The position numbers and the translations under genes are program-made. The notes under the pieces are model-generated. The model ran no database searches. It saw nothing but the letters and a program-made list of their open reading frames with translations, and was not told where the DNA came from. Positions 16,940 to 25,904 of a stretch of 49,153 nucleotides of DNA are shown one piece after another. Source of the DNA: Desulfobacteraceae bacterium (GTDB lineage Bacteria > Desulfobacterota > Desulfobacteria > Desulfobacterales > Desulfosarcinaceae); NCBI GenBank assembly GCA_027068085.1, contig JAMOUQ010000012.1, forward strand, positions 1 to 49,153, in the 5' to 3' direction. The number at the start of each line of letters is the position of its first letter. The stretch's first letter is position 1.

Positions 16940-18784
16940 TCAGGGTCTCTCTTGTATCGACCGCCGTTTTTTCATGAACCTGTCCAGCTGACGGAGGTAC
17001 AGCCGGCGCTGCTGGGCCGGTGCCAGGGAAACGGCCTGCTTTTCTACCCTTATTGCTTCTTCTATCTTACCGTTGACAAAAAGTGCTTCTGCCAGGGTGT
17101 CGAGGATGTGGGGCGAAGCCTTTAAGGCCGCGGCCCGGCGGGCCAGTTCCAGGGCTCTTTGCGGATCGTAAATGGCTTTGTCAGTCGTTGTTGCCAGCAG
17201 CCAGGCCAGATTGTTGAGAATCTCCGGCCGCTCGGGATCAAGCTCCAGGGCTTTTTCATAAAATGAGGCCGCCTTTGACGGATTCTGCATTTCGTAGTAG
17301 GCGTTGCCGATCATGAAAAAGAGGCCCGCATCTTCTGCCGTATGGGCCTGTTTGCTTTCTATGAGACGTTCGAAAAGACGCAGGTTGAGCCTTTTGCCGA
17401 ACTGGCCGAAGTTGAGCTGCCATGAGCCGAAAGCCATTACCGCCAGTACAAGACAGTATATCAGAATGCTGCGTCTTACCTTGCGGTCGTGGCGCTTTAT
17501 CCAGCGGCGATCCAGTTCGCAATGGCGCAGAAAGTCTATTCTCTGGGCTATGCTGAAATGATGCCAGTTTGGTTTGTCCGGAGCCTGCCCGCTGTAAGCG
17601 ATGATCTTCTGGAAGGTCGTGATCAGCGGCATGGCGGTGCCCAAGAGGGAAAAGACGTAAGTGTCTGCCTGGCGCTCGAAGTTGCGCATGAAATAGCCGA
17701 ATACGAACCTGAAGTAGACAACGACGTTGAGAAAGAAAGTGACCGCATATACTATGGAAGTAAAAGTTGCGGGGTTGAGTTTGTAGCTGGTCAGAACTGC
17801 CTGCAATGGCCGGGAAAATACCAGCATATAGACTATGAAGTCCAGGGTGGCGTATGATATCACCATGAAGCCTATGAAGAAAAACAGATAGAAAAGCAGG
17901 TGCTTTCTTTTGATATGGCCGATCTCGTGCGCTATGACGGCGTCGATTTCATCCGGTTCAAGCAGGTTGCCCATGGCTTCGGTAACCAGGATGTAACGGA
18001 AACGGCCTACCAGCCCCATCACGCCGGCGGTAATCATCTGGCCGCCGAAGATCGGCCACAGCAGTATATCCCGGTAAGTCAAACCGGCTCTCCGGGTAAG
18101 ATCTTCGATCCGCCGGCGCAGCCATCCCGGCTTCAGCGGTCTGCAATTCCAGAAACGTTGCACCAGGACGGGTCCGAAGACCGTCGCCACCGCCAGGAAG
18201 ACCGTGAAGTAGACTGCCTGTCCGGCCGGCGTTTCGATGATATCACCGGCCCAGGCCCATGGCAGAAGGCGGATGAGGTCCGCCATTGCAGATAGCAGAA
18301 GCCAGGGAAGCAGCACCGGAAGGCTCAGGGCAACCTGGGTGTGCACATACTGGCGCCGGGAGATTCCCTGTCCGTAAACCCGCTCATAGGCATTATAGGC
18401 GCAGTTCCAGACGATCACCAGGTGGAGCATGAAAAGGATAATGAAAACAAGAGCTCCCAGGGTCGGCATGACATCGGTAAGCAGATCTCCGGGCAGATAG
18501 GAGGGGAGGTTCAATGCATGGATATCGACAGCATATACAACCAGCGCCAGGATGGATTGGCGGGTCAGGGCGGAAGAGAAAAGATGATCCATTGCGGCCG
18601 AATCGTTACGGCCCGCCATGGACGCTATTCGTTTAAAGGTCAGCCGGACGAAAAAATAGAAGACCGCAGTCAGCAGGATTGCAGACAGGCAGGCCGACCA
18701 GGGCCCCAATGCCGGATGGTCTGTCGGCCGGTAAATGGTGAAGATCAGCAGGGCCAGAATGAAATAGATGAAGTTACCGAACAT
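16940..18784 (-). CDS. M48 (Ste24-like) membrane protease with TPR tail
   Basis: A 614-residue integral-membrane zinc metalloprotease. Several hydrophobic helices fill the N-terminal 230 residues. The catalytic HExxH is in AVIAHEIGHIKRKHL at about residue 285, flanked by further helices, and the distal Glu ligand is likely in FERQADTYVF, as in CAAX-protease-type M48 enzymes. After a last helix (ILIYCLVLAVMAFGSW) comes an exported or cytoplasmic TPR region (FMIGNAYYEMQNPSKAASF, then FYEKALELDPERPEI). M48 enzymes process membrane or envelope proteins; the TPR tail probably recruits substrates. It begins 9 nt after the queH stop and is the last gene of the maf-yggS-queH set. Confidence 0.85.
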   Translation of the reverse strand: MFGNFIYFILALLIFTIYRPTDHPALGPWSACLSAILLTAVFYFFVRLTFKRIASMAGRNDSAAMDHLFSSALTRQSILALVVYAVDIHALNLPSYLPGDLLTDVMPTLGALVFIILFMLHLVIVWNCAYNAYERVYGQGISRRQYVHTQVALSLPVLLPWLLLSAMADLIRLLPWAWAGDIIETPAGQAVYFTVFLAVATVFGPVLVQRFWNCRPLKPGWLRRRIEDLTRRAGLTYRDILLWPIFGGQMITAGVMGLVGRFRYILVTEAMGNLLEPDEIDAVIAHEIGHIKRKHLLFYLFFFIGFMVISYATLDFIVYMLVFSRPLQAVLTSYKLNPATFTSIVYAVTFFLNVVVYFRFVFGYFMRNFERQADTYVFSLLGTAMPLITTFQKIIAYSGQAPDKPNWHHFSIAQRIDFLRHCELDRRWIKRHDRKVRRSILIYCLVLAVMAFGSWQLNFGQFGKRLNLRLFERLIESKQAHTAEDAGLFFMIGNAYYEMQNPSKAASFYEKALELDPERPEILNNLAWLLATTTDKAIYDPQRALELARRAAALKASPHILDTLAEALFVNGKIEEAIRVEKQAVSLAPAQQRRLYLRQLDRFMKKRRSIQERP

Positions 18785-18793
18785 GGGCAGCCA

Positions 18794-19378
18794 TCATCCG
18801 ATATTTTGTTCCGGGCGGAAACCGGCGTTTGGTTCCGCCCGTCCGGTGAGCTTTGTAAGGTAGCGTTCCTTCTCGCTGTAGATACAGCCACAGTACTGCT
18901 GGCGATAGAGCTTGAGCTGCTTCGATTTTTCGATCCCCTCTTTCCATCCCCGACGGAAATCCCGGTAGTAGAACTTGACTCCTGTCTCGGAAGCCACCGA
19001 TTGAGCGATATCGCGGATCAGTTCATGTTTCTGGAACTTGCTGTAGAGCAGGGTGGTTGAAAAAGCATCGAACTTTCCCCGTCTGGCAATCAGGGCCGTT
19101 GAGCGCAGCCTGTCGTAGTAACAGTAGCGGCAGCGGTTTTTTTCACGCCAGACGACGTTTTGCAGGAAACCTTCCAGGTCGTAACCCTGCTGGTAGATGA
19201 CCCTGAGATCTATATCCTGCGCGTATCCGGTCAGGGTTTGCTGGCGTCTGAGACATTCTGTCAGGGGATGGATGTTGTGGCGGTAGAAAAAACCCATCAG
19301 TTCGATTCCCTCCTGCCGGATTACATCCACCGGATAGACGGCACATGGGGCGCAGCAAATATGTAGCAGCAATTTCAT
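18794..19378 (-). CDS. queH: Epoxyqueuosine reductase QueH
   Basis: A 194-residue QueH (DUF208) protein, the alternative to QueG for the last step of queuosine synthesis, reducing epoxyqueuosine in tRNA to queuosine. The family cysteines are visible: HICCAPC at residues about 6-12, CRYCYYDRLRSTA near residue 95 and YCGCIYSE near the C-terminus. They supply the iron-sulfur and metal site. ATG 19378 is chosen because GGAG lies about 7 nt upstream; the in-frame upstream ATG lacks one and adds a sequence unlike the family. It sits between yggS and the M48 protease, same strand. Confidence 0.9.
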   Translation of the reverse strand: MKLLLHICCAPCAVYPVDVIRQEGIELMGFFYRHNIHPLTECLRRQQTLTGYAQDIDLRVIYQQGYDLEGFLQNVVWREKNRCRYCYYDRLRSTALIARRGKFDAFSTTLLYSKFQKHELIRDIAQSVASETGVKFYYRDFRRGWKEGIEKSKQLKLYRQQYCGCIYSEKERYLTKLTGRAEPNAGFRPEQNIG

Positions 19379-19433
19379 CGGATCACTCCCTGTCCGTCCG
19401 GACCGGATCATATTCTGTCTGCGACCGTTGAAG

Positions 19434-20129
19434 CTATCCGCGGCTGCCGAAGATCGCCGTGCCGATGCGGACCAGGGTCGCCCCTTCTTCTATGGCCACC
19501 TCGAAATCGCCGGTCATCCCCATGGACAGCTCCGCCATGCTGATGCCGGCGATACCGGCCCGGTCCGCCTGCCGGGCAAGCCGGCGCAGCTGCCTGAAGT
19601 ATGGCCGGGCCTTAACCGGGTCGTCGAAAAAAGGCGGCATCGTCATCAACCCTCTGACAGATATGTTTTCCAGGCCGGCCATCTCCCGCAGCAGCTCGAG
19701 GGTATCGTCAGGGGCAACACCCGATTTGGTTTCTTCGCCGCTGATGTTGACCTGGACCAGCACCGCCTGACGCTTGCCGAGCTTGGCGGCTTCCTTGTTC
19801 AGAGACTTGGCCAGCTTGAGCGAATCCACGGAATGGATCAGATCGAAAAGGCGTACCGCGTACCTGGCCTTGTTGGTCTGGAGGTGGCCGATAAAATGCC
19901 ATTTTACGTCCAGGTCATACAGGGTTTCTATCTTTTGGCGGGCTTCCTGGATATAGTTTTCACCAAATATTTTTGCTCCCGCGGCTGCGGCCTGCCTTAT
20001 GTCTTGCGCCGGCTTGGTTTTGGAGACGGCCACCAGCTTTATTTCATCAGGGTTGCGGCCGCAGGATTGAGCCCTGGCGGTTATGCGCCCGCGGATTTTA
20101 TCCAATCGTCGGGCTATATCGTTTTCCAT
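19434..20129 (-). CDS. yggS: PLP homeostasis protein (YggS/PLPBP family)
   Basis: A 231-residue fold-type III pyridoxal-phosphate-binding protein that buffers PLP and affects amino-acid and vitamin B6 balance. The PLP lysine is in KLVAVSKTKP near residue 35; the family signatures KIFGENYIQEA, WHFIGHLQTNKAR and the phosphate-binding C-terminal LSMGMTGDFEVAI, then VRIGTAIFG, are all present. The start overlaps the maf stop by 16 nt, indicating translational coupling. Confidence 0.95.
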   Translation of the reverse strand: MENDIARRLDKIRGRITARAQSCGRNPDEIKLVAVSKTKPAQDIRQAAAAGAKIFGENYIQEARQKIETLYDLDVKWHFIGHLQTNKARYAVRLFDLIHSVDSLKLAKSLNKEAAKLGKRQAVLVQVNISGEETKSGVAPDDTLELLREMAGLENISVRGLMTMPPFFDDPVKARPYFRQLRRLARQADRAGIAGISMAELSMGMTGDFEVAIEEGATLVRIGTAIFGSRG

Positions 20130-20767
20130 TGAACCAGCTCTCCGTTGGGTTGTTGTCGGTCCGGCGTCTTGGGATTGAATTGGAGTACGCCGTTTTCAAT
20201 CAGCATTTCGATTGTTTCGCAAACCGGCAGCCCCACCACATTGGTGTAGGAACCGGCGATGCGTTTTACAAGGAAGGCTCCCTTGCCCTGAATGCCGTAG
20301 CCGCCGGCTTTGTCATACGGTTCGCCGGTGGACAGATACCAGTCGATTTCAGCCGCCGAAAGAGACTTGAAAGTGACCTCGGTGGTTACCGTCCGGGTTG
20401 CGCAGAGATCTTTTTCCCCGCAGCACAGGGCCGTGCCGGTCATGACCTCGTGGGTCCTGCCGGAAAGCTTCTGCAGCATCCTGCGGGCCTGTCGGCGGCC
20501 GGCGGGTTTGCCCAGAATTTGCCCGTCTGCAACGACTATGGTGTCGGCACCGATTACCCAGGCGTCGGGCAGTTTCCCGGATACGGCAAGGGCCTTGGCG
20601 GATGCCAGGGATTCGACGTAGTGTTCCGGACCGGATTTGGCGATCCGGTCCTCGTCGATTCCGCTGGGAACCACCTGGATTCCGAGCCCGAATTGTTCCA
20701 GCAGTTGCCTGCGCCGGGGTGACCCGGATGCCAGGACAAGCCTGGCATGTGTTATACAGGAATTCAT
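20114..20767 (-). CDS. maf: Maf-type nucleoside triphosphate pyrophosphatase
   Basis: A 217-residue Maf protein, hydrolysing non-canonical or dTTP/UTP-type nucleotides to monophosphates as house-cleaning or division-linked activity. The signature LVLASGSPRRRQLLEQFG is at the N-terminus; the metal-binding WVIGADTIVV and GYGIQGKGAFLVKRIAGS follow. The sequence type fits the YhdE (dTTP/UTP) subgroup, though subgroup assignment needs alignment. GAGGAC lies just before ATG 20767. A hairpin with a T-rich tail lies in the leader. It is the first gene of the maf-yggS-queH-M48 operon. Confidence 0.93.
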   Translation of the reverse strand: MNSCITHARLVLASGSPRRRQLLEQFGLGIQVVPSGIDEDRIAKSGPEHYVESLASAKALAVSGKLPDAWVIGADTIVVADGQILGKPAGRRQARRMLQKLSGRTHEVMTGTALCCGEKDLCATRTVTTEVTFKSLSAAEIDWYLSTGEPYDKAGGYGIQGKGAFLVKRIAGSYTNVVGLPVCETIEMLIENGVLQFNPKTPDRQQPNGELVQWKTI

Positions 20768-21067
20768 AATGTCCTCAAACTAACAAAAGCCAATGGGCTT
20801 GGCAAGCCGGTCCCGTCCCAAACCGTTATTCATGGTGAACAAGTGGATTTCAAAGACAGTCACCAAAGCCGATCAAAGTTAAACATTGTGTTTGAATCTG
20901 ACCCGGCCAAGAGCATGCACAATTGGTTTGAATGGAGTTTATGTTTTGCGCACACCGCCATGATCTACCCGATGGCTGTTAAATCCACATTAAACGCCGA
21001 AGAGCTCTTTGTCTGCTCCACTTCGCTTTGCAGGCGGATCCGCAGGATCAGCGGCTATTTGTTCCGA
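20768..21067. other. Intergenic region upstream of maf
   Basis: A 300-nt gap, AT-richer than its surroundings, between the start of maf and the stop of the USP gene. It must contain the maf promoter on the minus strand, but I see no clear -35/-10 pair. The only structure noted is the hairpin at 20785-20803. Open frames across it look like chance. Confidence 0.5.
20785..20803 (-). promoter_or_regulatory. Leader hairpin of maf
   Basis: On the minus strand GCCAA pairs with TTGGC around a 5-nt loop and is followed by TTTTGTT, ending about 17 nt before the maf start codon. It has the form of a small terminator or attenuator; the stem is only 5 bp. Confidence 0.3.
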
Positions 21068-22012
21068 TCAACACTTGAAAGGTTTCTGGAAAAGCTCGCT
21101 GTCTGCTTCCGGCGGAAGCTTGGCCAGCAGGACACTGGATTTTGTCCGGGCCAGGATCTGCAGCGGCAGGCTGCCCTTCATGCGGCGGTAGACATCGTGG
21201 CGCAGACTGGCCCCCATGCAGATCACCGAGTCGTCTCCGGCGGCTTCCAGAATCGCCTCCAGGCGGCCGGGGCCGCCAAGACGGTGAATCCGCCCCAGTT
21301 TGTTTTCAGCTCTGAGCCACTCAGAGGCCAGTGCGAGGCAGTGTTCGGCCGCTTCGACCTCTGCCGGTCCGGCCTCCCGGGGTTTGTACCAGGCAAGGTC
21401 CAGGGGCCGGGAAACGGCCGGCAGCAGGTATTTGAGCAAAGGGAACTGGCGCCTGGCAGAGGGAGATCCGTCGGCGCAGACCAGGTAACGGCTGTCCGGA
21501 CCGCCGCCCCGGACCACAAGCAGGGATGTGTGCAGATCCAGGGCCAGCCTGCGGGTGATGCTCCTGGCCAGAACCCTTTTCAGGCGGCCTGGCGGAGGGA
21601 TGGCTATAATGAACAATTTGTATCGGTTCTGCTCGATTTTGTGATTGAGGATATCGACAAAATGCCCGAAGCATTCGTAGAAAGGGACTCTGCTGCCGTC
21701 GCTCGCCCGGCAGACGAAAAGGTGCCCGTTGGGGATTTCCCGGATCCGGATCTGGCCGGCAGGTGCGAGGGCACCCTGCCGGGCGGCCCTGCGGGCGGTC
21801 TCCATCAGGATTCTGATCCCCTCGGGCATTTCCTTTTCTGCTTCAAAGGATACGGGCTCGCCGATGGGAGGTGGTGTTTCCCCGGCACTGGTTCCCTTGC
21901 GGATGGTTATGAATGCGAGGCGGGCTTTCAACCGTTGCTGGAAGGCGACGCCGAATTCGACGGCCTTTTCTGCCCGGGAGCTTCCATCGGTGTATACCAG
22001 AATGTCTATCAT
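21068..22012 (-). CDS. Tandem universal stress protein
   Basis: A 314-residue protein with two USP-like Rossmann domains. The first begins at the start codon (MIDILVYTDGSSRAEKAVEF) and the second near residue 160 (YLVCADGSPSARRQFPLLKYL), ending with DSVICMGASLRHDVYRRMKG and SVLLAKLP. The usual ATP-binding GxxG-9-GS pattern is only partly preserved in the second domain (GASLRH instead of a GxxG followed by GS), so nucleotide binding is uncertain. ATG 22012 has AAGGAA about 9 nt upstream; the longer in-frame reading adds a cysteine-rich, unlikely N-terminus. It follows the SulP gene by 91 nt on the same strand and may serve as its regulatory partner. Confidence 0.78.
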   Translation of the reverse strand: MIDILVYTDGSSRAEKAVEFGVAFQQRLKARLAFITIRKGTSAGETPPPIGEPVSFEAEKEMPEGIRILMETARRAARQGALAPAGQIRIREIPNGHLFVCRASDGSRVPFYECFGHFVDILNHKIEQNRYKLFIIAIPPPGRLKRVLARSITRRLALDLHTSLLVVRGGGPDSRYLVCADGSPSARRQFPLLKYLLPAVSRPLDLAWYKPREAGPAEVEAAEHCLALASEWLRAENKLGRIHRLGGPGRLEAILEAAGDDSVICMGASLRHDVYRRMKGSLPLQILARTKSSVLLAKLPPEADSELFQKPFKC

Positions 22013-22103
22013 TGAGTCCGATTCCTTGTTTTTAAAAGTGCTTTTCCGGCATTGCATTGTCTGCATGCGGCAGATCATCTGATGGCCGGGGCACTTTTGC
22101 CTT

Positions 22104-23963
22104 TCAGCCGGTCTTCGGTTCATCCATCTTACGGGATGGATGGTTGTCCGTATCGGTAAGGTTGTCGGGATTGGGCAGCCGGCAGATCCGCGGGTTTATG
22201 TCCCGGCCGAAGATCTCCCAGTTTCCCTTCTTCAAGTCCGGGCATTCCCTGAAGACGGTCAGGGGACAGGCCGCGCAGATGACCGGGCAGAAACTTTCCT
22301 GCATGGCGCGCCTGATGGCCGCTCCCGTGTTGGTGCGGATGTGGGAATGGCCCATTTCTTTCAATAGCCCGGAATTCTTTATGACCTCGAAGACCCTGTG
22401 GTTTACTCCGGCCATGTAGAGACCGCCCCCTCTGCGGTTTAGCTCTTCCAGCACTATTTCCAGCAGGTGGATGCCGCTTGCGTCCATGGTGTTTACCTTG
22501 TGCATCCTTATCAGCAGGTTGGGCATGTGGGGATGGTTGCGCAGGCGGCGCTGGAGGTCGTCCAGGACGAAGGCGGCCGAACCGAAAAAGATCGAGCCTT
22601 CCACCTGGACCACGTCCATCTGGCGGCAAATCTCGTCGTAGGCCGATCCCGCCATCTTGCCGGTTTCGAAGTCGGGCAGCACCGAGTAGATCCGCGGATG
22701 GGATGTCGACGCCAAATGAAGGCCGATCGACAGCATTACTCCTACATAGATGGCAAACTCTATACTCAGCAGCAAGGTGGCGAGAAAGGTTACCACCAGC
22801 ACGGCGGCGTCGGCCCGGGTGGACCTGACGGTACGCACGATATCCTCTTTGCGGACCATGTCGTAGGATACGACCATCAGGACGCCGGCCAGTGACGAAA
22901 ACGGCAGAACAGCCGCCAGGGGCGCCGCCAGCAGGAGGACGGCAGCCACCGCCAGGGCCGAAACGATCCCGCTTGCCGGTGTCTTGGCCCCGGCCTTGAA
23001 ATTGACCGCCGAACGGGTAAATGAACCGCTGCCGGGGTATCCGCTGAAAAAAGCAGCCGATATGTTGGCCAGGCCCTGCCCGATGAATTCCTGGTTGATG
23101 TTGAGCCGCTGACGGGTCTGGTCGGCGATGGCCCTTGCGATGGAGACCGCTTCCACCAGCCCCAGGATGGCAATGGCGAGCGCTCCGGGAGCCAGCTGTT
23201 CGATATTGCTGAAAAGGGAGAAATCCGGCTTGCTCAGCGGCGGCAGGCTTTGGGGAATCGCTCCCACAACCGCGACTCCCTTTTTGTCCAGATCGAAGAC
23301 CGCCACCAGGATACCCACGATTATCATGGCCATCAAGGTGCCGGGCCAGGCCGGGCGCAGGCGCTTGACCGTCACGATAACCGCGATTGTCAGTATTCCC
23401 AGGCCCACGGTGGCAGGATGGATGTGGTGCAGGTTGGTCAGGATCCGGTAGAGCGCAAGGAGGAAGTGTCCGCCTTTGCCGATTTCCAGCCCGAAAAGGT
23501 TCGGCAGCTGCTTGAAGGCGATTATGAAGGCCGCCCCGGCCGTGTATCCCAGCAGAACCGAGTGGGAAACGAAGTTGAGCAGCTTGCCGAGCCTTGCCAT
23601 GCCCATGACGATCTTGATGGACCCCACCAGGAAGGACAGGAAAAGGGCCAGTTCGATATAACGGGCACTGGAAGGTTCTGCCAGGGGGCTCAGAGCGCTG
23701 AAAACCACCAGGGAGGCTGCCGTGGTCGGGCCGGTTATCAGCTGGGCCGAGCTGCCCCAGAGACATCCCACCAGGGTGGGGACGATGGAGGCATAGAGGC
23801 CGTATTGCACCGGCAGTCCGGCTATCAGGGCGTAGGCCATGGACTGGGGCACGGCCACCACCGCCACCGTCAGGCCGGCCAGCAGGTCGGCCTTGAAGAA
23901 GCTGCGCCGGTAGGTGCGCAGCCAGGCTAGAAATGGGAAAAAATCAGTGCTGTGTACCTGCAT
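22104..23963 (-). CDS. SulP-family anion transporter with STAS domain
   Basis: A 619-residue SulP/SLC26 transporter, moving sulfate, bicarbonate or another anion across the inner membrane. The N-terminal membrane domain opens with DLLAGLTVAVVAVPQSMAYA, and the family motif near GYPGSGSFTRSAVNFKAGA is at about residues 310-328. A cytoplasmic STAS domain spans about 455-555 (VVQVEGSIFFGSA, MDASGIHLLEIV). The last 65 residues are unusual: they hold five cysteines (559, 563, 566, 574, 594), four of them clustered, with the look of a metal site that normal SulP proteins lack. In a sulfate reducer sulfate is the obvious substrate, but bicarbonate cannot be excluded. Confidence 0.9.
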   Translation of the reverse strand: MQVHSTDFFPFLAWLRTYRRSFFKADLLAGLTVAVVAVPQSMAYALIAGLPVQYGLYASIVPTLVGCLWGSSAQLITGPTTAASLVVFSALSPLAEPSSARYIELALFLSFLVGSIKIVMGMARLGKLLNFVSHSVLLGYTAGAAFIIAFKQLPNLFGLEIGKGGHFLLALYRILTNLHHIHPATVGLGILTIAVIVTVKRLRPAWPGTLMAMIIVGILVAVFDLDKKGVAVVGAIPQSLPPLSKPDFSLFSNIEQLAPGALAIAILGLVEAVSIARAIADQTRQRLNINQEFIGQGLANISAAFFSGYPGSGSFTRSAVNFKAGAKTPASGIVSALAVAAVLLLAAPLAAVLPFSSLAGVLMVVSYDMVRKEDIVRTVRSTRADAAVLVVTFLATLLLSIEFAIYVGVMLSIGLHLASTSHPRIYSVLPDFETGKMAGSAYDEICRQMDVVQVEGSIFFGSAAFVLDDLQRRLRNHPHMPNLLIRMHKVNTMDASGIHLLEIVLEELNRRGGGLYMAGVNHRVFEVIKNSGLLKEMGHSHIRTNTGAAIRRAMQESFCPVICAACPLTVFRECPDLKKGNWEIFGRDINPRICRLPNPDNLTDTDNHPSRKMDEPKTG

Positions 23964-24038
23964 GCCCGGATCCCGCGGTATAAGGCCATGTTTCCGGAGG
24001 GCCGGATTGCGGCCCCGGGTGTTTCGACTCCGGGAAGA

Positions 24039-24677
24039 TCATCCCTGGTAGAGAACCGCCAGGATAGTTGCCGATCCGGACTTGGCCTTCAGAAGATGGG
24101 GCGTGGTCGACAGGTAGTAGGCGCTGTCACCAGGCTCCAGCTCGTAGCTTTGCTTGCCGATGGTAAAGACGACGACTCCCTGAAGGACATAGATGAACTC
24201 TTCTCCATCGTGGACCGAAGGCTCGTCGTCCTCGGCTTCCTCCAGTTGCACCAGCAGGGCTTCCATGTGGCGGCCCTTTACGTCGGGAGCCAGGCTCATG
24301 TAGGTATAGAGGCTTTTGCTGCCCTGGCGGGAGGTCGAACGGGATATCGTTTTGTGGTCGCCCTTGCGGGTTATGGCGTACATGCTGGTGCCTTCGCCGG
24401 CGATTATGCGTCCCACCGCGCTGTCCAGTGCCTTGGACAACTTGATGATGGCGCCCAGCTGGGGCTGGACCTTGTTGCTCTCGATGGCAGCCAGAAGGTC
24501 TGTCCCGAAACCGGTCAGGGAAGAAAGTTCTTCCAGTCCTATTCCCTTGGATTCACGAATCTTGCGGATCCGCTGCCCGATTTCGTCCACCTGGGCCGGT
24601 TCGGCACTGCTGATATCTCCGGTCAGATCCTCGAAGTAATCGACGTTTATGTGGGGTTTGGAATTGTTGTCAGGCAT
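24039..24677 (-). CDS. XRE-cupin transcriptional regulator
   Basis: A 212-residue regulator with an N-terminal helix-turn-helix (IGQRIRKIRESKGIGLEELS at about residues 33-52, continuing to LLAAIESNKVQPQLGAIIKL) and a C-terminal cupin sensor domain (HDGEEFIYVLQGVVVFTIG, then LEPGDSAYYLSTTPHLLKA). Proteins of this type repress genes of amino-acid or acyl-CoA metabolism and bind a small ligand in the cupin barrel. It lies 66 nt after the acyl-CoA dehydrogenase gene on the same strand, and the SulP gene starts 75 nt after its stop, so either could be its target. Confidence 0.88.
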   Translation of the reverse strand: MPDNNSKPHINVDYFEDLTGDISSAEPAQVDEIGQRIRKIRESKGIGLEELSSLTGFGTDLLAAIESNKVQPQLGAIIKLSKALDSAVGRIIAGEGTSMYAITRKGDHKTISRSTSRQGSKSLYTYMSLAPDVKGRHMEALLVQLEEAEDDEPSVHDGEEFIYVLQGVVVFTIGKQSYELEPGDSAYYLSTTPHLLKAKSGSATILAVLYQG

Positions 24678-24743
24678 GAATTTCTCCTTTCCTTTTGGAA
24701 CCTGGTATCTTTGGCCGGGTTCGTCCGGCGGCCCGAATGGCGT

Positions 24744-25904
24744 CTAAAGCCTGTCGAAGGCACCCAGGTGCCGGGCTATTACTATGCGCTGTATTTCCGA
24801 CGTTCCCTCGCCGATGTCGAGCAGTTTCTGGTCGCGGTAAAAACGCTCCACATCGTATTCTTTCATCAAACCGTATCCTCCGTGCAGCTGCACGGCATGA
24901 TTGGCGCAGCGGTACATGACTTCCGAGCAGTACAGTTTGGCCATGGCGGCTTCTTTGGAAAAGGGCTTGTCGTTGTCGCGCAGCCAGCAGGCCCGGTAAA
25001 GCAAAAGGCGGGCGGCGTCGATTTCAAGGGCCATATCGGCCAGCTTGAAGGCGTTTACCTGAAAACGTGATATGGGCCGGCCGAACTGCTCCCTTTCCCG
25101 GCTGTACTTGAGGGCCATGTCTAAACACCCCTGGGCGCCGCCAAGGCCCATGGCTCCTATCGAGAGGCGGCCGGCGTCCAGGGTCTGCATCATCTGGTGA
25201 AATCCGTGGCCGCGGGTTCCCAGCAGGTTTTCCCTGGGGACCCGGCAGTCTTCGAAGTATAGCTGGCTGGTGTTGGACGCGCGCCACATCATCTTGTCGT
25301 GCATCGGCTTGGCCGTGTAGCCCGGCGTGCCCGACTCGACGATGATGCACGAAAGCTCGGGCTTGCCGTCGTCCCTGGTGCCGGTCCGGCATAGGACCGT
25401 TACGCCGGCCGAGATGTCGGTGGAAGCATTGGTGATGAAGATTTTGCTGCCGTTGATAACCCATTGGTCGCCGTCGAGAACGGCGGTGGTTTTGGAGTTG
25501 GCGGCGTCTGAGCCGGCATTGGGCTCGGTCAGCCCGAATCCCCACAGGGCCTCCCCGCTGCACAGCTTGGGAAGGTATTTTTGCTTCTGCTCCCGGCTGC
25601 CGAAATAGTATATCGGGCCAATGCCCAGTGAATTTTCAGCGGCCACCGTGGCGGCATGGGAGCCGTCTATCCGGGCTATTTCTTCCACTGCAATTATGTA
25701 GGAAAGATAGTCCATCCCCTGACCGCCGTATTGTTCGGAAACCACGATGCCGAACAATCCCAGTTCTGCCATCTTGGCCATGGTCTCATAGGAAAATTCC
25801 TCGTTTTTGTCCAGTTCCCGGGCAACCGGCTTGATTTCGTTTTCGGCAAACGACCTTACCGATTCACGCAGAATTTCCTGTTCCGGTGATAGTGTGAAGT
25901 CCAT
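24744..25904 (-). CDS. Acyl-CoA dehydrogenase
   Basis: A 386-residue flavoprotein oxidising acyl-CoA to 2-enoyl-CoA, passing electrons to electron-transfer flavoprotein. It shows the classical three-part fold: N-terminal helices (MDFTLSPEQEILRESVRSFA), the middle beta domain (GFGLTEPNAGSDAANSKTTA, WVINGSKIFITNAS) and the C-terminal helices with the catalytic Glu in DIGEGTSEIQRIVIAR. The sequence type is short-chain/butyryl-CoA-like. ATG 25904 is preferred because GGGAGGTG lies just upstream. No etfAB gene is in the window. Together with the crotonase at 12860 this points to beta-oxidation-type metabolism. Confidence 0.94.
   Translation of the reverse strand: MDFTLSPEQEILRESVRSFAENEIKPVARELDKNEEFSYETMAKMAELGLFGIVVSEQYGGQGMDYLSYIIAVEEIARIDGSHAATVAAENSLGIGPIYYFGSREQKQKYLPKLCSGEALWGFGLTEPNAGSDAANSKTTAVLDGDQWVINGSKIFITNASTDISAGVTVLCRTGTRDDGKPELSCIIVESGTPGYTAKPMHDKMMWRASNTSQLYFEDCRVPRENLLGTRGHGFHQMMQTLDAGRLSIGAMGLGGAQGCLDMALKYSREREQFGRPISRFQVNAFKLADMALEIDAARLLLYRACWLRDNDKPFSKEAAMAKLYCSEVMYRCANHAVQLHGGYGLMKEYDVERFYRDQKLLDIGEGTSEIQRIVIARHLGAFDRL

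Noticed and set aside
20747-22015. A 422-codon plus-strand open frame crossing the maf upstream gap and the USP gene
   Set aside because: Most of it is antisense to the USP gene and the rest crosses non-coding sequence; no domain seen.
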